64,000 nt of DNA from Arthrobacter hankyongi (lineage in GTDB: Bacteria > Actinomycetota > Actinomycetes > Actinomycetales > Micrococcaceae): the NCBI RefSeq assembly GCF_022012395.1, contig NZ_JAKLTQ010000002.1, forward strand, positions 124,001-188,000, given 5' to 3'. Positions 36,977 to 44,734 of the stretch are shown piece after piece. The notes below the pieces were generated by a model. It did no database searches and was not told where the DNA came from. It worked only from the letters and a program-made list of their open reading frames with translations. The first letter of the stretch is position 1; every line of letters begins with the position of its first letter. A program made the position numbers and the translations under genes.

Positions 36977-37759
36977 ATGCACACGTTCCATTGCGCCTAC
37001 GGCGAGTATCCGCCGCAGGGCGCCGAAGAGTTCGAATACACCGAGACCACGAAGCGGGTGCGCCGTTTCTTCGAGGACTTCATCCCGGAGCAGGGCCGCG
37101 CGCCCGGCATCCCGGAGATCATGAAAGCCCTCGACCTCGATCAGCAGGAAACCTGGGACGCCCTTTACCAGCTGCACCTCGGCGTCCAGATCATGTTCGT
37201 CCCGGGTACCGAGAATATTGTGAAGATGCCACCGGTCAGCTTCGTCCCCACGCGGCACCGGGCCAAGCTCGAGGACGGACGGGAGTTCTGGGCCGGTTGC
37301 GCCGGCGAAGCCAGCGCGTTCCACTTCCGGTTCCCGGGCCAGGTGACCACGATCGAATCCATGTGTCCCGACTGCTGGGAGCCCATCGTGACGAAGTGGA
37401 AGGATGGCGAACTGCTGTCGGTGGAACCGGAGACCGCCCTGATCCACATCGGGCGTCACCCCGGCGAGTGGGGCGACCAGATGATGCTGACCTGCGAGAA
37501 CATCAATTTCTTCCGGTCGCCGGAGCATGTGAAAGTGTGGGAGGAAAAGATGCCGGAGAAGCGCGGCATCACGCTCCCGGTCGACAAGGCCGTCGAATGG
37601 GTCGAAGGCGAGGCGCGCGTCCGCTACTGGGACTATGACCGTCCTCCGGGGCTGGTGGGGGCCAACAGCCTCGCCGGTTCAACGGTCGAGCATTTCAGGG
37701 CCCTCGGAGCCGATGTGACCTATTGGGAGGAACTGCTGGCCGCGCAGTCCGCGCAGTAG
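36977..37759 (+). CDS. MerB-like (alkylmercury lyase family) protein 1
   Basis: The 260-residue protein reads like the organomercurial lyase fold: an N-terminal helical winged-helix-like part (residues 24-70), then strands and a core with FWAGCAGE (Cys108, Glu111), SMCPDCWE (Cys130, Cys133) and LTCENINFF (Cys173). In MerB the catalytic set is Cys96, Asp99 and Cys159 with structural Cys117; the spacing here (108, 111, 130, 173) closely parallels it, with Glu in place of Asp. It is the last gene of the flavin monooxygenase-hydrolase operon. No merA, merR or transport genes are near, so mercury detoxification is doubtful. Its true reaction is unknown; a C-C or C-heteroatom lyase or metal-binding role are options. 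Confidence 0.75.
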   Translation: MHTFHCAYGEYPPQGAEEFEYTETTKRVRRFFEDFIPEQGRAPGIPEIMKALDLDQQETWDALYQLHLGVQIMFVPGTENIVKMPPVSFVPTRHRAKLEDGREFWAGCAGEASAFHFRFPGQVTTIESMCPDCWEPIVTKWKDGELLSVEPETALIHIGRHPGEWGDQMMLTCENINFFRSPEHVKVWEEKMPEKRGITLPVDKAVEWVEGEARVRYWDYDRPPGLVGANSLAGSTVEHFRALGADVTYWEELLAAQSAQ

Positions 37760-37776
37760 CGCGAGCCCTGGCCCAT

Positions 37777-37818
37777 GGGTGGCCGGCCATGGCCCTGCAT
37801 GGTGCGGCCACCCTTTTT
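37777..37818 (+). terminator. Rho-independent terminator after MerB-like gene 1
   Basis: GGGTGGCCG (37777-37785) pairs with CGGCCACCC (37805-37813), followed directly by TTTTT. It ends the monooxygenase-hydrolase-MerB-like operon. Confidence 0.85.
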
Positions 37819-37936
37819 ATGCCCGATAAATAGTTTTGACATAAATCATTGTGTATAAGACTAATTGGGGTTAGCGTATTCATCGCACACCGTCCTGCAG
37901 TTCAGAGCCGCAGGCGGTCCAGCAGAGGAGAAATCA
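37819..37936 (+). promoter_or_regulatory. AT-rich promoter region of the ABC transporter operon
   Basis: After the terminator there is an AT-rich stretch with TTGACA at 37836-37841 and TATAAG at 37854-37859. The gap between them (12 bp) is too short for a standard pair, so only one may be a true element. GAGGAG lies before the 37937 start. Confidence 0.4.
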
Positions 37937-39130
37937 ATGAAGATCACTCGCCTACTTGCCGCAGGCGCTATGTCCGCCATTGCGGCCCTGGCTCTCGCGG
38001 CCTGTTCGAGCGGGAGCGCCGGATCCGATGCCGCGGAAGCCAGCGATCCCTTCCGGGTCGTGGCGATCCTGCCCATGACCGGGCCGCTCTCGAAGCAGTC
38101 GGAAGTCCAGGTCAATGGCCTCAAGGCATCTGCCAAGATCGTGAACGCGGACGGCGGCATTGGCGGCCGCGACGTCGAGGTCAAGGTCCTCGATTCAAAG
38201 CTCGATCCCACCGAAGCCGTGACGCTCCTCCAAGAGGAGATCAACTCAGACACCCCGCCCGACTACGTGTGGGCCGGGGCCACGAGCAACGAAGCCTTGG
38301 CGATGCTGCCGGCACTCTCAAGCGCGGGAATCCTCTCCGGCAGCACAGCGGCCGATATCAAGATCAACAATCCGGAACTTTACCCCTATCACTTCGGGAT
38401 GCAGTCGGCGAACAACCAGAACTACCAGGCGTTTGTCGACTACGCGAAGAACAAGGGCTTCAAGAAGGTCGGCTTCATTTCCGCCAATGATGCCTTGGGC
38501 ACCTACAACCATTCAGCCATCACCGAAATGCTGGCCAACACCGGAATCGAGCTCGTCACGCAGTCGTACGACACCACCGCGACCGATCTGACCGCGCCGA
38601 TGGACGCGCTCAAGGCGGCCGACCCCGACGTGCTCTTCGCATCGTCCTACGGATCCGGCGTCGGCTACATCTTCGACGCCCGCCAGAAGCTGGACTGGGA
38701 CGTGCCCGTGGTCGGGGATAACGCCGTGGGTGGTTCGAACCCTGCCGCGATCGTGGCACCGGAGGCGCTGAAAGGTGTTCAGCTCCTGAGCCCTCTGGTT
38801 TCCGCAACGGCCCACAAGGACGAATGGCTCCCCGACACCCAGAAGATGATCGACGCGATCAGCGCCGAGGGGGACATCAGCCAGATCGTGACTCAGGCAT
38901 CCCTGCCGTACGACGCCCTCCAGCTGCTGGCACTGGCGGCCAAGCAGGCAAGTGCAACAGACGCGGACGCGCTCAAGGGGGCGCTGGAAGGTCTGAAGAC
39001 CCCCGACCACGTGACCTGGACCTCCTACCCGGCCTACGGCTTCTCTCCGGAGAACCACTTCCCGAAGATCGAATCCGGGTACATCGTCTTCACCGGGGCC
39101 ACCAAACTCGTCAACGGCCAGTTCCAGTAG
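37937..39130 (+). CDS. ABC transporter substrate-binding lipoprotein, LivK/branched-chain amino acid type
   Basis: The 397-residue protein has a lipoprotein signal peptide (basic start, hydrophobic core, lipobox LAAC with Cys23), followed by a type I periplasmic-binding domain: VVAILPMTGPLSKQSEV, VNADGGIGGRDVEVKVLDSK, VGFISANDALGTYNHSA. This family binds branched-chain amino acids, amides, urea and also aromatic or short organic acids in catabolic clusters. The setting, between MerB-like operons, suggests import of the island's substrate. GAGGAGAAATCA precedes the ATG at 37937. Permease and ATPase genes follow after a hairpin. Confidence 0.9.
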   Translation: MKITRLLAAGAMSAIAALALAACSSGSAGSDAAEASDPFRVVAILPMTGPLSKQSEVQVNGLKASAKIVNADGGIGGRDVEVKVLDSKLDPTEAVTLLQEEINSDTPPDYVWAGATSNEALAMLPALSSAGILSGSTAADIKINNPELYPYHFGMQSANNQNYQAFVDYAKNKGFKKVGFISANDALGTYNHSAITEMLANTGIELVTQSYDTTATDLTAPMDALKAADPDVLFASSYGSGVGYIFDARQKLDWDVPVVGDNAVGGSNPAAIVAPEALKGVQLLSPLVSATAHKDEWLPDTQKMIDAISAEGDISQIVTQASLPYDALQLLALAAKQASATDADALKGALEGLKTPDHVTWTSYPAYGFSPENHFPKIESGYIVFTGATKLVNGQFQ

Positions 39131-39138
39131 CCGATCCG

Positions 39139-39175
39139 GGTGGCCGCGGACCTGGCAACCCAGGACGCGGCCACC
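39139..39175 (+). other. Intra-operon hairpin after binding-protein gene
   Basis: GGTGGCCGCG (39139-39148) pairs with CGCGGCCACC (39166-39175), and an inner CCTGG/CCAGG pair extends the stem. No T-tract follows. Such hairpins commonly raise binding-protein mRNA relative to the downstream permease part; that role is inferred. Confidence 0.6.
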
Positions 39176-39212
39176 TCCACCCACCGGCCTCGCAGATTAA
39201 GGACCTTCGGAC

Positions 39213-40076
39213 ATGATGACAACGCTGTGGGCGGGTCTGACCATGGGAGCGATCTACGCGATCGTGGCGATCGGCTACAACATCACGCTGACGCTGACCG
39301 GCGTCATCAATTTCGCGAACGCGCAGTTCGTCATGATCGGCGCCTTCGTGGCCTATTGGGGGCTGACCCAGAACGACCTGCCGCTGCCCCTGGTACTGCT
39401 CGTGGCGGTCATCCTCTCCGCGCTGGTCGGAATCCTCACCGAACTGATCGCGATCCGCCCCCTCCGCAACCGCGGCGGCCATACCGAACTCGTCACCACC
39501 CTTGGCGTGTCGACGGTGATCGCCGGGCTCGCACTCGTGGTCTTCGGCCCCGACCCCGTTCCGGTGAACGTTGTGCCCACGGAAACGTTCAACGTGCTGG
39601 GCGGCCAGGTGCGCCTCAATGAGCTGCTGCTCATTCTCGTTGCGGCAGTCGCGGCCCTTGCCGTCCATTGGTGGATGCACCGCTCGAAGCTTGGCCTCGC
39701 CGGCCTCGCCCGTGCGGAGGACCCGGAGGCGGCCTCGATCCGCGGCATCAATGTGAAGGGTCTGGCCATCCTGGGGCTGGTCCTGGCGGGTGCCTTCGGC
39801 GGCCTGATCGGCCCGCTCGTCGCGCAGAAGACGTTCGCCGTCGCCACGCTCGGCCTTGTCCTGGCCCTCAAGGGGTTCGTGGCAATGGCCGTTGGCGGAG
39901 TCGGCAGCATCCTCGGCTCCCTCGTCGGCGGCCTCATCGTGGGCCTCGTGGAAGCCCTCGCCGCCCGCAGTATCGGAAACGACTTTGGCGAGATCGCCGT
40001 GGTCGTCGTGCTCCTCGCAGTACTCCTGCTGCGGCCCACCGGTGTCGTTGGAAGAGGGCAGGTGCGTCTTGTTTGA
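39213..40076 (+). CDS. ABC transporter permease, LivH type
   Basis: The 287-residue inner-membrane permease has about eight hydrophobic segments and the LivH start MGAIYAIVAIGYNITLTLTG followed by NFANAQFVMIGAFVAY. It carries the cytoplasmic coupling region GLAGLARAEDPEAASIRGIN and ends with LLAVLLLRPTG. It pairs with the LivM-like half encoded next to form the channel. Two ATGs in a row (39213, 39216) are possible starts. The next gene overlaps its end by eight bases. Confidence 0.92.
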   Translation: MMTTLWAGLTMGAIYAIVAIGYNITLTLTGVINFANAQFVMIGAFVAYWGLTQNDLPLPLVLLVAVILSALVGILTELIAIRPLRNRGGHTELVTTLGVSTVIAGLALVVFGPDPVPVNVVPTETFNVLGGQVRLNELLLILVAAVAALAVHWWMHRSKLGLAGLARAEDPEAASIRGINVKGLAILGLVLAGAFGGLIGPLVAQKTFAVATLGLVLALKGFVAMAVGGVGSILGSLVGGLIVGLVEALAARSIGNDFGEIAVVVVLLAVLLLRPTGVVGRGQVRLV

Positions 40077-41931
40077 TTCAATTGCGCGGATGATCGGCAG
40101 GCCGCTGCTCGCGGTGAACCGGCGCTGGAACGTCCTCGGGCCGGTCCTGGCCCTGCTGCTTGCGGCCTTCGTCGCGGCACTTCCCTGGCTCGGCCTGGAT
40201 ATCGGCTGGCAGCGCCAGATCATTCTCATTGCCGTGCTGGCGCTTGTTGTCAGCGGCCTCAACCTCAGCTTCGGCTATGCCGGAGAACTCGCCCTCGGGC
40301 AGGTCTTCATGTATGCGGCCGGCGCTTACACCGCGGGCTGGCTCGGCAAACAGGGCGTCACGAACATCGTCGTGGTGCTCGTCGTGGCAATCGTCGCGGC
40401 CTTGCTGCTCGGCGTGATCACCGGTGCGGCAGGTCTTCGACTCGGCGGCTGGATGCTGGCGCTCACCTCGCTGTTCTTCATCACCCTCATTCCACGTGTC
40501 GTCAACCTGATGGGGGACGAGCTGGGCGGTTTCGCCGGCATGGCGGGCATTAGCCGGCCGACCCTGTTCGGCGAGCCCATGAAGAACACGGCGTTCTACC
40601 TGCTGGTCATCATCTGCAGCGCGCTGTGGATCGCCGTGATGCGCAACCTGGTGAAGTCCCGCGAGGGCACCGCGTTCCTGGTGCTCAAGGAAAGCCCAGT
40701 ACTCGCCCGAACGCTCGGCGTGAGCGTCTACCGGACGAAGCTGCGCGCCTATGCGCTGGGCGGTGTGCCCGCGGGCATCGCCGGCGTGCTCTATGCATAT
40801 CTCGACGGCTACGTCTCCCCGGGTGCCTTCACCTTCGAACTCGGCCTGATCGTGCTGGCCGCAGGCATCCTCGGCGGCGTCCTCTCGATCTACGGCGCGA
40901 TCCTGGGGGCCGCGGTCCTGCAGCTCGGCCCCGCACGCCTGTCCGTTTTCGACACCTACGCCGAGGTGGCCTACGGTGTGCTCCTGATCGTCGGCGGCGT
41001 GCTGCTGAGCATGGGCATAGCCGGCATCGGGCACCGGTTCATGAACCGGCTGCTGGCGGCGGCCCGGCACGACGCCGATGCGGCTCCCGAAGCCGTTGCG
41101 AAGCCCGAATTCGCGGCACTCAACGGCAAACAGCTGGAGGTCTCCGGCGTCGTCGTGCGGTTCGGCGGCTTCACGGCCCTGGACGGCGTGTCGATGCAGG
41201 CCAAGCCTGGCGAGATCACGGCGCTCATCGGCCCGAACGGGTCGGGCAAGACGACGCTGCTCAACGCCATCTCCGGGCTGATCGTACCCAAGGACGGTGA
41301 AGTCTCTCTCGACGGCACAGTGTTCAACGGCGATCCCAAACTGGCGGCCGGGAGCGGCATCGCACGCACCTTCCAGACCCCGCTCATTCCCTCGACGCTC
41401 ACCGTGCACGAGGTGGCCGCGTCCGGCCGTCTGCTGCGCGGCAAGACCACCTTCGTCGAGACGGTGCTCAGGCTGCCCCGCTACCGCCGCGCCCGGATAG
41501 CCGACCGCATCGCTGCCGGGGACGCGCTCGCAGCGGTGGGGATCTCGTCCCTCGCGGACGCCCAGGCGAGTACGCTGCCCCTGGGGACCCGGCGCCTTCT
41601 GGAGTTCGCCCGGGCGATTGCCAACGAACCCTCGGTCCTGTTGCTGGACGAGGTGGCCTCCGGACTGGACGAGAACGAGCTCAAGGAACTCGCGGCGCTC
41701 ATCCGCGGGGCACGGGATGCCGGCGCCACGGTGGTCCTGGTCGAGCACAACTTTGAACTGGTGCGGCAAATCTCGGACCACGTCGTCGTCCTCGCCGAGG
41801 GCAAGATCATCGCCCAGGGCGACGCTGGCACCATTGCCAGCGACGAGCGGGTGGTCAACCTCTACCTCGGAGCAGACATCATGCATGCCCACTCACGCGA
41901 CGACGTCGCGGAAGGAGCCGTGGCCCCATGA
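40069..41931 (+). CDS. Fused ABC permease (LivM type) and ATPase (LivG type)
   Basis: The 620-residue fusion has a LivM-like membrane half (about residues 20-330; LNLSFGYAGELALGQVFMYA, then coupling region VLKESPVLARTLGVSVYRTK) joined to a LivG-like ATPase from about residue 350: FGGFTALDGVSMQAKPGEI, Walker A GPNGSGKTT near 388, Walker B SVLLLDE, switch His in LVEHN. The signature segment is degenerate (TLPLGTRRLLEFARAIA). The most likely start is TTG 40069, overlapping livH by eight bases after AGAGGGCAGG; ATG 40090 is an alternative. It works with the separate LivF ATPase encoded next. Confidence 0.85.
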   Translation: MFDSIARMIGRPLLAVNRRWNVLGPVLALLLAAFVAALPWLGLDIGWQRQIILIAVLALVVSGLNLSFGYAGELALGQVFMYAAGAYTAGWLGKQGVTNIVVVLVVAIVAALLLGVITGAAGLRLGGWMLALTSLFFITLIPRVVNLMGDELGGFAGMAGISRPTLFGEPMKNTAFYLLVIICSALWIAVMRNLVKSREGTAFLVLKESPVLARTLGVSVYRTKLRAYALGGVPAGIAGVLYAYLDGYVSPGAFTFELGLIVLAAGILGGVLSIYGAILGAAVLQLGPARLSVFDTYAEVAYGVLLIVGGVLLSMGIAGIGHRFMNRLLAAARHDADAAPEAVAKPEFAALNGKQLEVSGVVVRFGGFTALDGVSMQAKPGEITALIGPNGSGKTTLLNAISGLIVPKDGEVSLDGTVFNGDPKLAAGSGIARTFQTPLIPSTLTVHEVAASGRLLRGKTTFVETVLRLPRYRRARIADRIAAGDALAAVGISSLADAQASTLPLGTRRLLEFARAIANEPSVLLLDEVASGLDENELKELAALIRGARDAGATVVLVEHNFELVRQISDHVVVLAEGKIIAQGDAGTIASDERVVNLYLGADIMHAHSRDDVAEGAVAP

Positions 41932-42662
41932 CCGCCCAGCATCCTCTCCTGGAAGTCTCGTCCATCGCGGGCGGCTACGGCGACATCACCGTCGTGCGCG
42001 ACGTGTCCTTCACCGCCTCGGCGGGCCGGATCACCGCGATCCTTGGCCGCAACGGGGCCGGTAAGACTACCTCCCTGCGCATGGTGAGCGGACTCAATCC
42101 CATCTCGGCCGGATCGATCCGCCTCGGGGGCAAGGACGTGGGCAGGCTCGCACCGCATGCCCGCACCGCCAAAGGCATCGCCTACGTGCAGGAAGGCAAG
42201 CGCATCTTCAGGCAGCGTTCCGTCCAGGAAAACCTGATGCTGGGTTCGTATCCGCTGCGTATCCCGCGCAGCCAGGTGATGAAGAAGGTCGAAGAGGCGT
42301 TCGACCGCTTCCCGGCCCTCGCGAAGAAGCGCGACGTCGCGGCGGGACTGCTCAGCGGAGGCCAGCAACAGATGCTCGCCATCGCCCAGGCCCTTGCCCC
42401 GGGGCCGAAGGTGCTTATGCTCGACGAACCCACCACGGGCCTGGCCCCGGCGATCGTGGGGGAACTCTTCGACCTCATCACGCGGCTTCGTGACGAGGGC
42501 CTGGCGGTCGTGCTGGTCGAGCAGGCCGTCGACTTCTGCCTCAGCATTGCCGACGAAGCGGTCGTGCTGAATCTTGGCCAAGTGGTCTATCGGGGGGACG
42601 CCAAGAGCGCGTCGACCCGCGGTGCCGTCGAAGCCACCTACATGGGGGTAGAGCTCGCCTAG
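41928..42662 (+). CDS. ABC transporter ATPase, LivF type
   Basis: The 244-residue ATPase has Walker A GRNGAGKTT, Q-loop YVQEGKRIF, signature LLSGGQQQMLAIAQALA, Walker B KVLMLDEPT and switch segment VVLVEQAVDF. The YVQEGKRIF motif is typical of LivF. It overlaps the permease-ATPase fusion gene by ATGA and is the last transporter gene. It energises import of the binding-protein ligand. The signature is intact here but degenerate in the fused partner, so the dimer may have one main hydrolytic site. Confidence 0.93.
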   Translation: MTAQHPLLEVSSIAGGYGDITVVRDVSFTASAGRITAILGRNGAGKTTSLRMVSGLNPISAGSIRLGGKDVGRLAPHARTAKGIAYVQEGKRIFRQRSVQENLMLGSYPLRIPRSQVMKKVEEAFDRFPALAKKRDVAAGLLSGGQQQMLAIAQALAPGPKVLMLDEPTTGLAPAIVGELFDLITRLRDEGLAVVLVEQAVDFCLSIADEAVVLNLGQVVYRGDAKSASTRGAVEATYMGVELA

Positions 42663-42738
42663 AGCCAGCCGCTCCGGGTATGGCCCGTTAGCTGTCTATT
42701 TTTCTCAAAACTCCAACAAGGAATCGGAAGGAAACACG

Positions 42739-43500
42739 ATGCATAAGTTCCACACCCCCTACGGCGTCCTCCCGCCGCTGGCGACCGAGGTCTTCGACCT
42801 GACCGACACCACCAAGCGTGTCCGGAGGTTCTACGAGGACTTCATCCCCGACAATGGCCGTCCGCCGACATTCCTGGAGGCGATGGACGGGCTCCGCATC
42901 AGCTACAACGATCTTTGGGACTCCCTTGACCAGCTGTACCGCGGCGTGCAGGTCATGTTCCTCGAGGGCACGGAGAGCCTCATCAAGATGCCTCCGTTCG
43001 CGTTCTACCCCACACGCCACCGCGTGACCTTGGAGGACGGCCGGGCGTTCTGGTCTGGATGTGCCGGCGAATCGAGCGCCTTCAGCGTGCAGTTCCCGGG
43101 ACTGGTGACCACCGTCGAGTCGATCTGCCCCGACTGCGGCGAGAAGATCACCTCCACCTGGAAGGACGGTGCCCTGCTGAGCGTCGATCCCGAGGGGACG
43201 CTGATCAACATCGGAACGTACCCCGACAATTGGGGCAAGAACATGACGATGGTCTGCGAGAGCATCAATTTCTTCAAGAACCGCGACCACATCGAGAACT
43301 GGGTGGCCCAGGTGCCCGAGCAGGCCGGCGCCATCCTGCCGATCGAGAAGGCCCAGGCCTGGGTGGCCGGGGTGGCCAAGGTCCGCTACTTTGACTACGA
43401 CCGCGCCCCCGATGTCGTCGGCTCCTTGTCCGCAGCGGGAACAACGATCGACGCCTTCCGCGCCGCCGGGGCCGACGTCACCGCCTGGGAAAACCGCTAA
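42739..43500 (+). CDS. MerB-like (alkylmercury lyase family) protein 2
   Basis: The 253-residue protein aligns without gaps to MerB-like protein 1 over nearly its full length, with more than half of the positions identical. It keeps all the candidate residues at the same numbers: FWSGCAGE (Cys108, Glu111), SICPDCGE (Cys130, Cys133) and MVCESINFF (Cys173). Blocks such as TTKRVRRF, EDFIP, FPTRHR-like FYPTRHR and LEDGR are conserved between the two. The gene follows the transporter operon by 76 bp and precedes a zinc alcohol dehydrogenase. GGAAGGAAAC precedes the ATG. Two divergent copies both retaining the site argue for a selected, enzymatic or metal-binding function, not yet known. Confidence 0.75.
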   Translation: MHKFHTPYGVLPPLATEVFDLTDTTKRVRRFYEDFIPDNGRPPTFLEAMDGLRISYNDLWDSLDQLYRGVQVMFLEGTESLIKMPPFAFYPTRHRVTLEDGRAFWSGCAGESSAFSVQFPGLVTTVESICPDCGEKITSTWKDGALLSVDPEGTLINIGTYPDNWGKNMTMVCESINFFKNRDHIENWVAQVPEQAGAILPIEKAQAWVAGVAKVRYFDYDRAPDVVGSLSAAGTTIDAFRAAGADVTAWENR

Positions 43501-43514
43501 CCACCAGTACCGTG

Positions 43515-43555
43515 TCCGTTGCGGGGGCCGTCCGCCAACCGGCCCCCGCAACGGA
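43515..43555 (+). other. Strong hairpin between MerB-like 2 and alcohol dehydrogenase genes
   Basis: A perfect 16-bp stem (43515-43530 with 43540-43555; core GCGGGGGCCG) with a 9-nt loop starts 15 nt after the MerB-like stop. No T-tract follows. It could be a partial terminator, an mRNA 3' stabiliser, or limit expression of the downstream genes. Confidence 0.65.
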
Positions 43556-43584
43556 CCCCGGCTTCAAAAGGAACAGGACCTGCC

Positions 43585-44679
43585 ATGACTCTGAAAAACA
43601 GAAGCGCCGTCTTCACTGCCCCGGGGCGGCCGGTGGAATTCCACGAATCATCGCTGCCGGCGCCTCCGGGCGGCGGCATGATCGTGAAAGTGGGATTGGC
43701 CGGCATCTGCGGGACGGACGCGCATCGTCTTGGCGGCGACCTGCCCGCCCCCGCGGCGCCGATCACCTTCGGCCACGAGGGTGTCGGCACCGTCGAGGAA
43801 CTCGGGGCGGGAACCGTGCGCGACTGGGCCGGGGTCGAACTCAGCGTCGGCGACAGCGTCTATTGGTTTCCGCCGTCGGGCTGCGGCCGCTGCTACCACT
43901 GTTCCGTCCAGCTGGACCCGGCCATTTGCGCCAACGCCACTTGGCCACCGGAAGCGGGCAAGCCCAACGCCGCGGCGTTCCAGGACTACGCCACCCTGGA
44001 CAGCAAGGTCGGCGTCTACCGCATACCGGAGGGAACTCCGCTGGAAGCGGTCATCGCCTTCGGCTGCGCCATGCCGACCGCTCTCGGCGGCAACATGCGC
44101 GCCGGCATGATCGAGCCTGGCCAGACCGTGGTGGTCCAGGGCGCGGGGCCGGTCGGCCTCGCCTCGACGATGCTGGCCGGCCTCAGCCAGGCACGCCAGG
44201 TCATCACCATCGGCGGGCCGGACAACCGGCTCAAGGCGGCCGAAACCCTGGGGGCCACGACGACGCTCTCGATCGAGACGACGACGCCGGAGGAACGCCG
44301 CGAGACGATCCTCGAGCTCACCGGTGGACACGGTGCCGACGTGGTCTTCGAAGCCGCCGGGCACCTGTCGGCCTTTGCGGAGGCCATTCCGCTGCTCAAC
44401 CACAACGGGCGTTATGTGGTCCAAGGACTGTATTCGGGCAGCGGCACCGTGCCGGTCGACCCGCATCTGCTCAACAACCGCTCACTGAGCATCATCGGCA
44501 GCCTGGGCTTCAAGCCCAACAGCATCCAGCGCACCGTCGAGCTGGCCGCACGGTACCACGATCGGTTTGGACTGGCAGATCTGGTCACCGGCAAATATCC
44601 GCTGACCGAGCTCGAACGCGCCATCGACAGCATGCGCGCCGGCGACACGATCAAGAACGTCATCGACCCATCGATGTGA
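43585..44679 (+). CDS. Zinc-dependent alcohol dehydrogenase (MDR family)
   Basis: The 364-residue enzyme has the catalytic zinc ligands Cys42 (GICGTD) and His64/Glu65 (TFGHEGVG), a structural zinc lobe with four Cys (SGCGRCYHCS plus the Cys in DPAIC), and the nucleotide loop VVVQGAGPVGLASTM. It oxidises an alcohol or reduces a carbonyl with NAD(P). The ATG at 43585 lies after AGGAACAGG. It is followed by an acyl-CoA ligase and two thioesterases, consistent with a step from alcohol toward acid or with a 3-hydroxy intermediate. Substrate unknown. Confidence 0.9.
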   Translation: MTLKNRSAVFTAPGRPVEFHESSLPAPPGGGMIVKVGLAGICGTDAHRLGGDLPAPAAPITFGHEGVGTVEELGAGTVRDWAGVELSVGDSVYWFPPSGCGRCYHCSVQLDPAICANATWPPEAGKPNAAAFQDYATLDSKVGVYRIPEGTPLEAVIAFGCAMPTALGGNMRAGMIEPGQTVVVQGAGPVGLASTMLAGLSQARQVITIGGPDNRLKAAETLGATTTLSIETTTPEERRETILELTGGHGADVVFEAAGHLSAFAEAIPLLNHNGRYVVQGLYSGSGTVPVDPHLLNNRSLSIIGSLGFKPNSIQRTVELAARYHDRFGLADLVTGKYPLTELERAIDSMRAGDTIKNVIDPSM

Positions 44680-44734
44680 CCGGGACCGCATACTGAAGCA
44701 AGGCCGGCCCACCAAGCATAAGGAGCACACAGAC

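Noticed and set aside
36977-43500. Mercury resistance (mer) operon
   Set aside because: No merA reductase, merR regulator or merT/P transporter is present, and the MerB-like genes sit inside catabolic operons.
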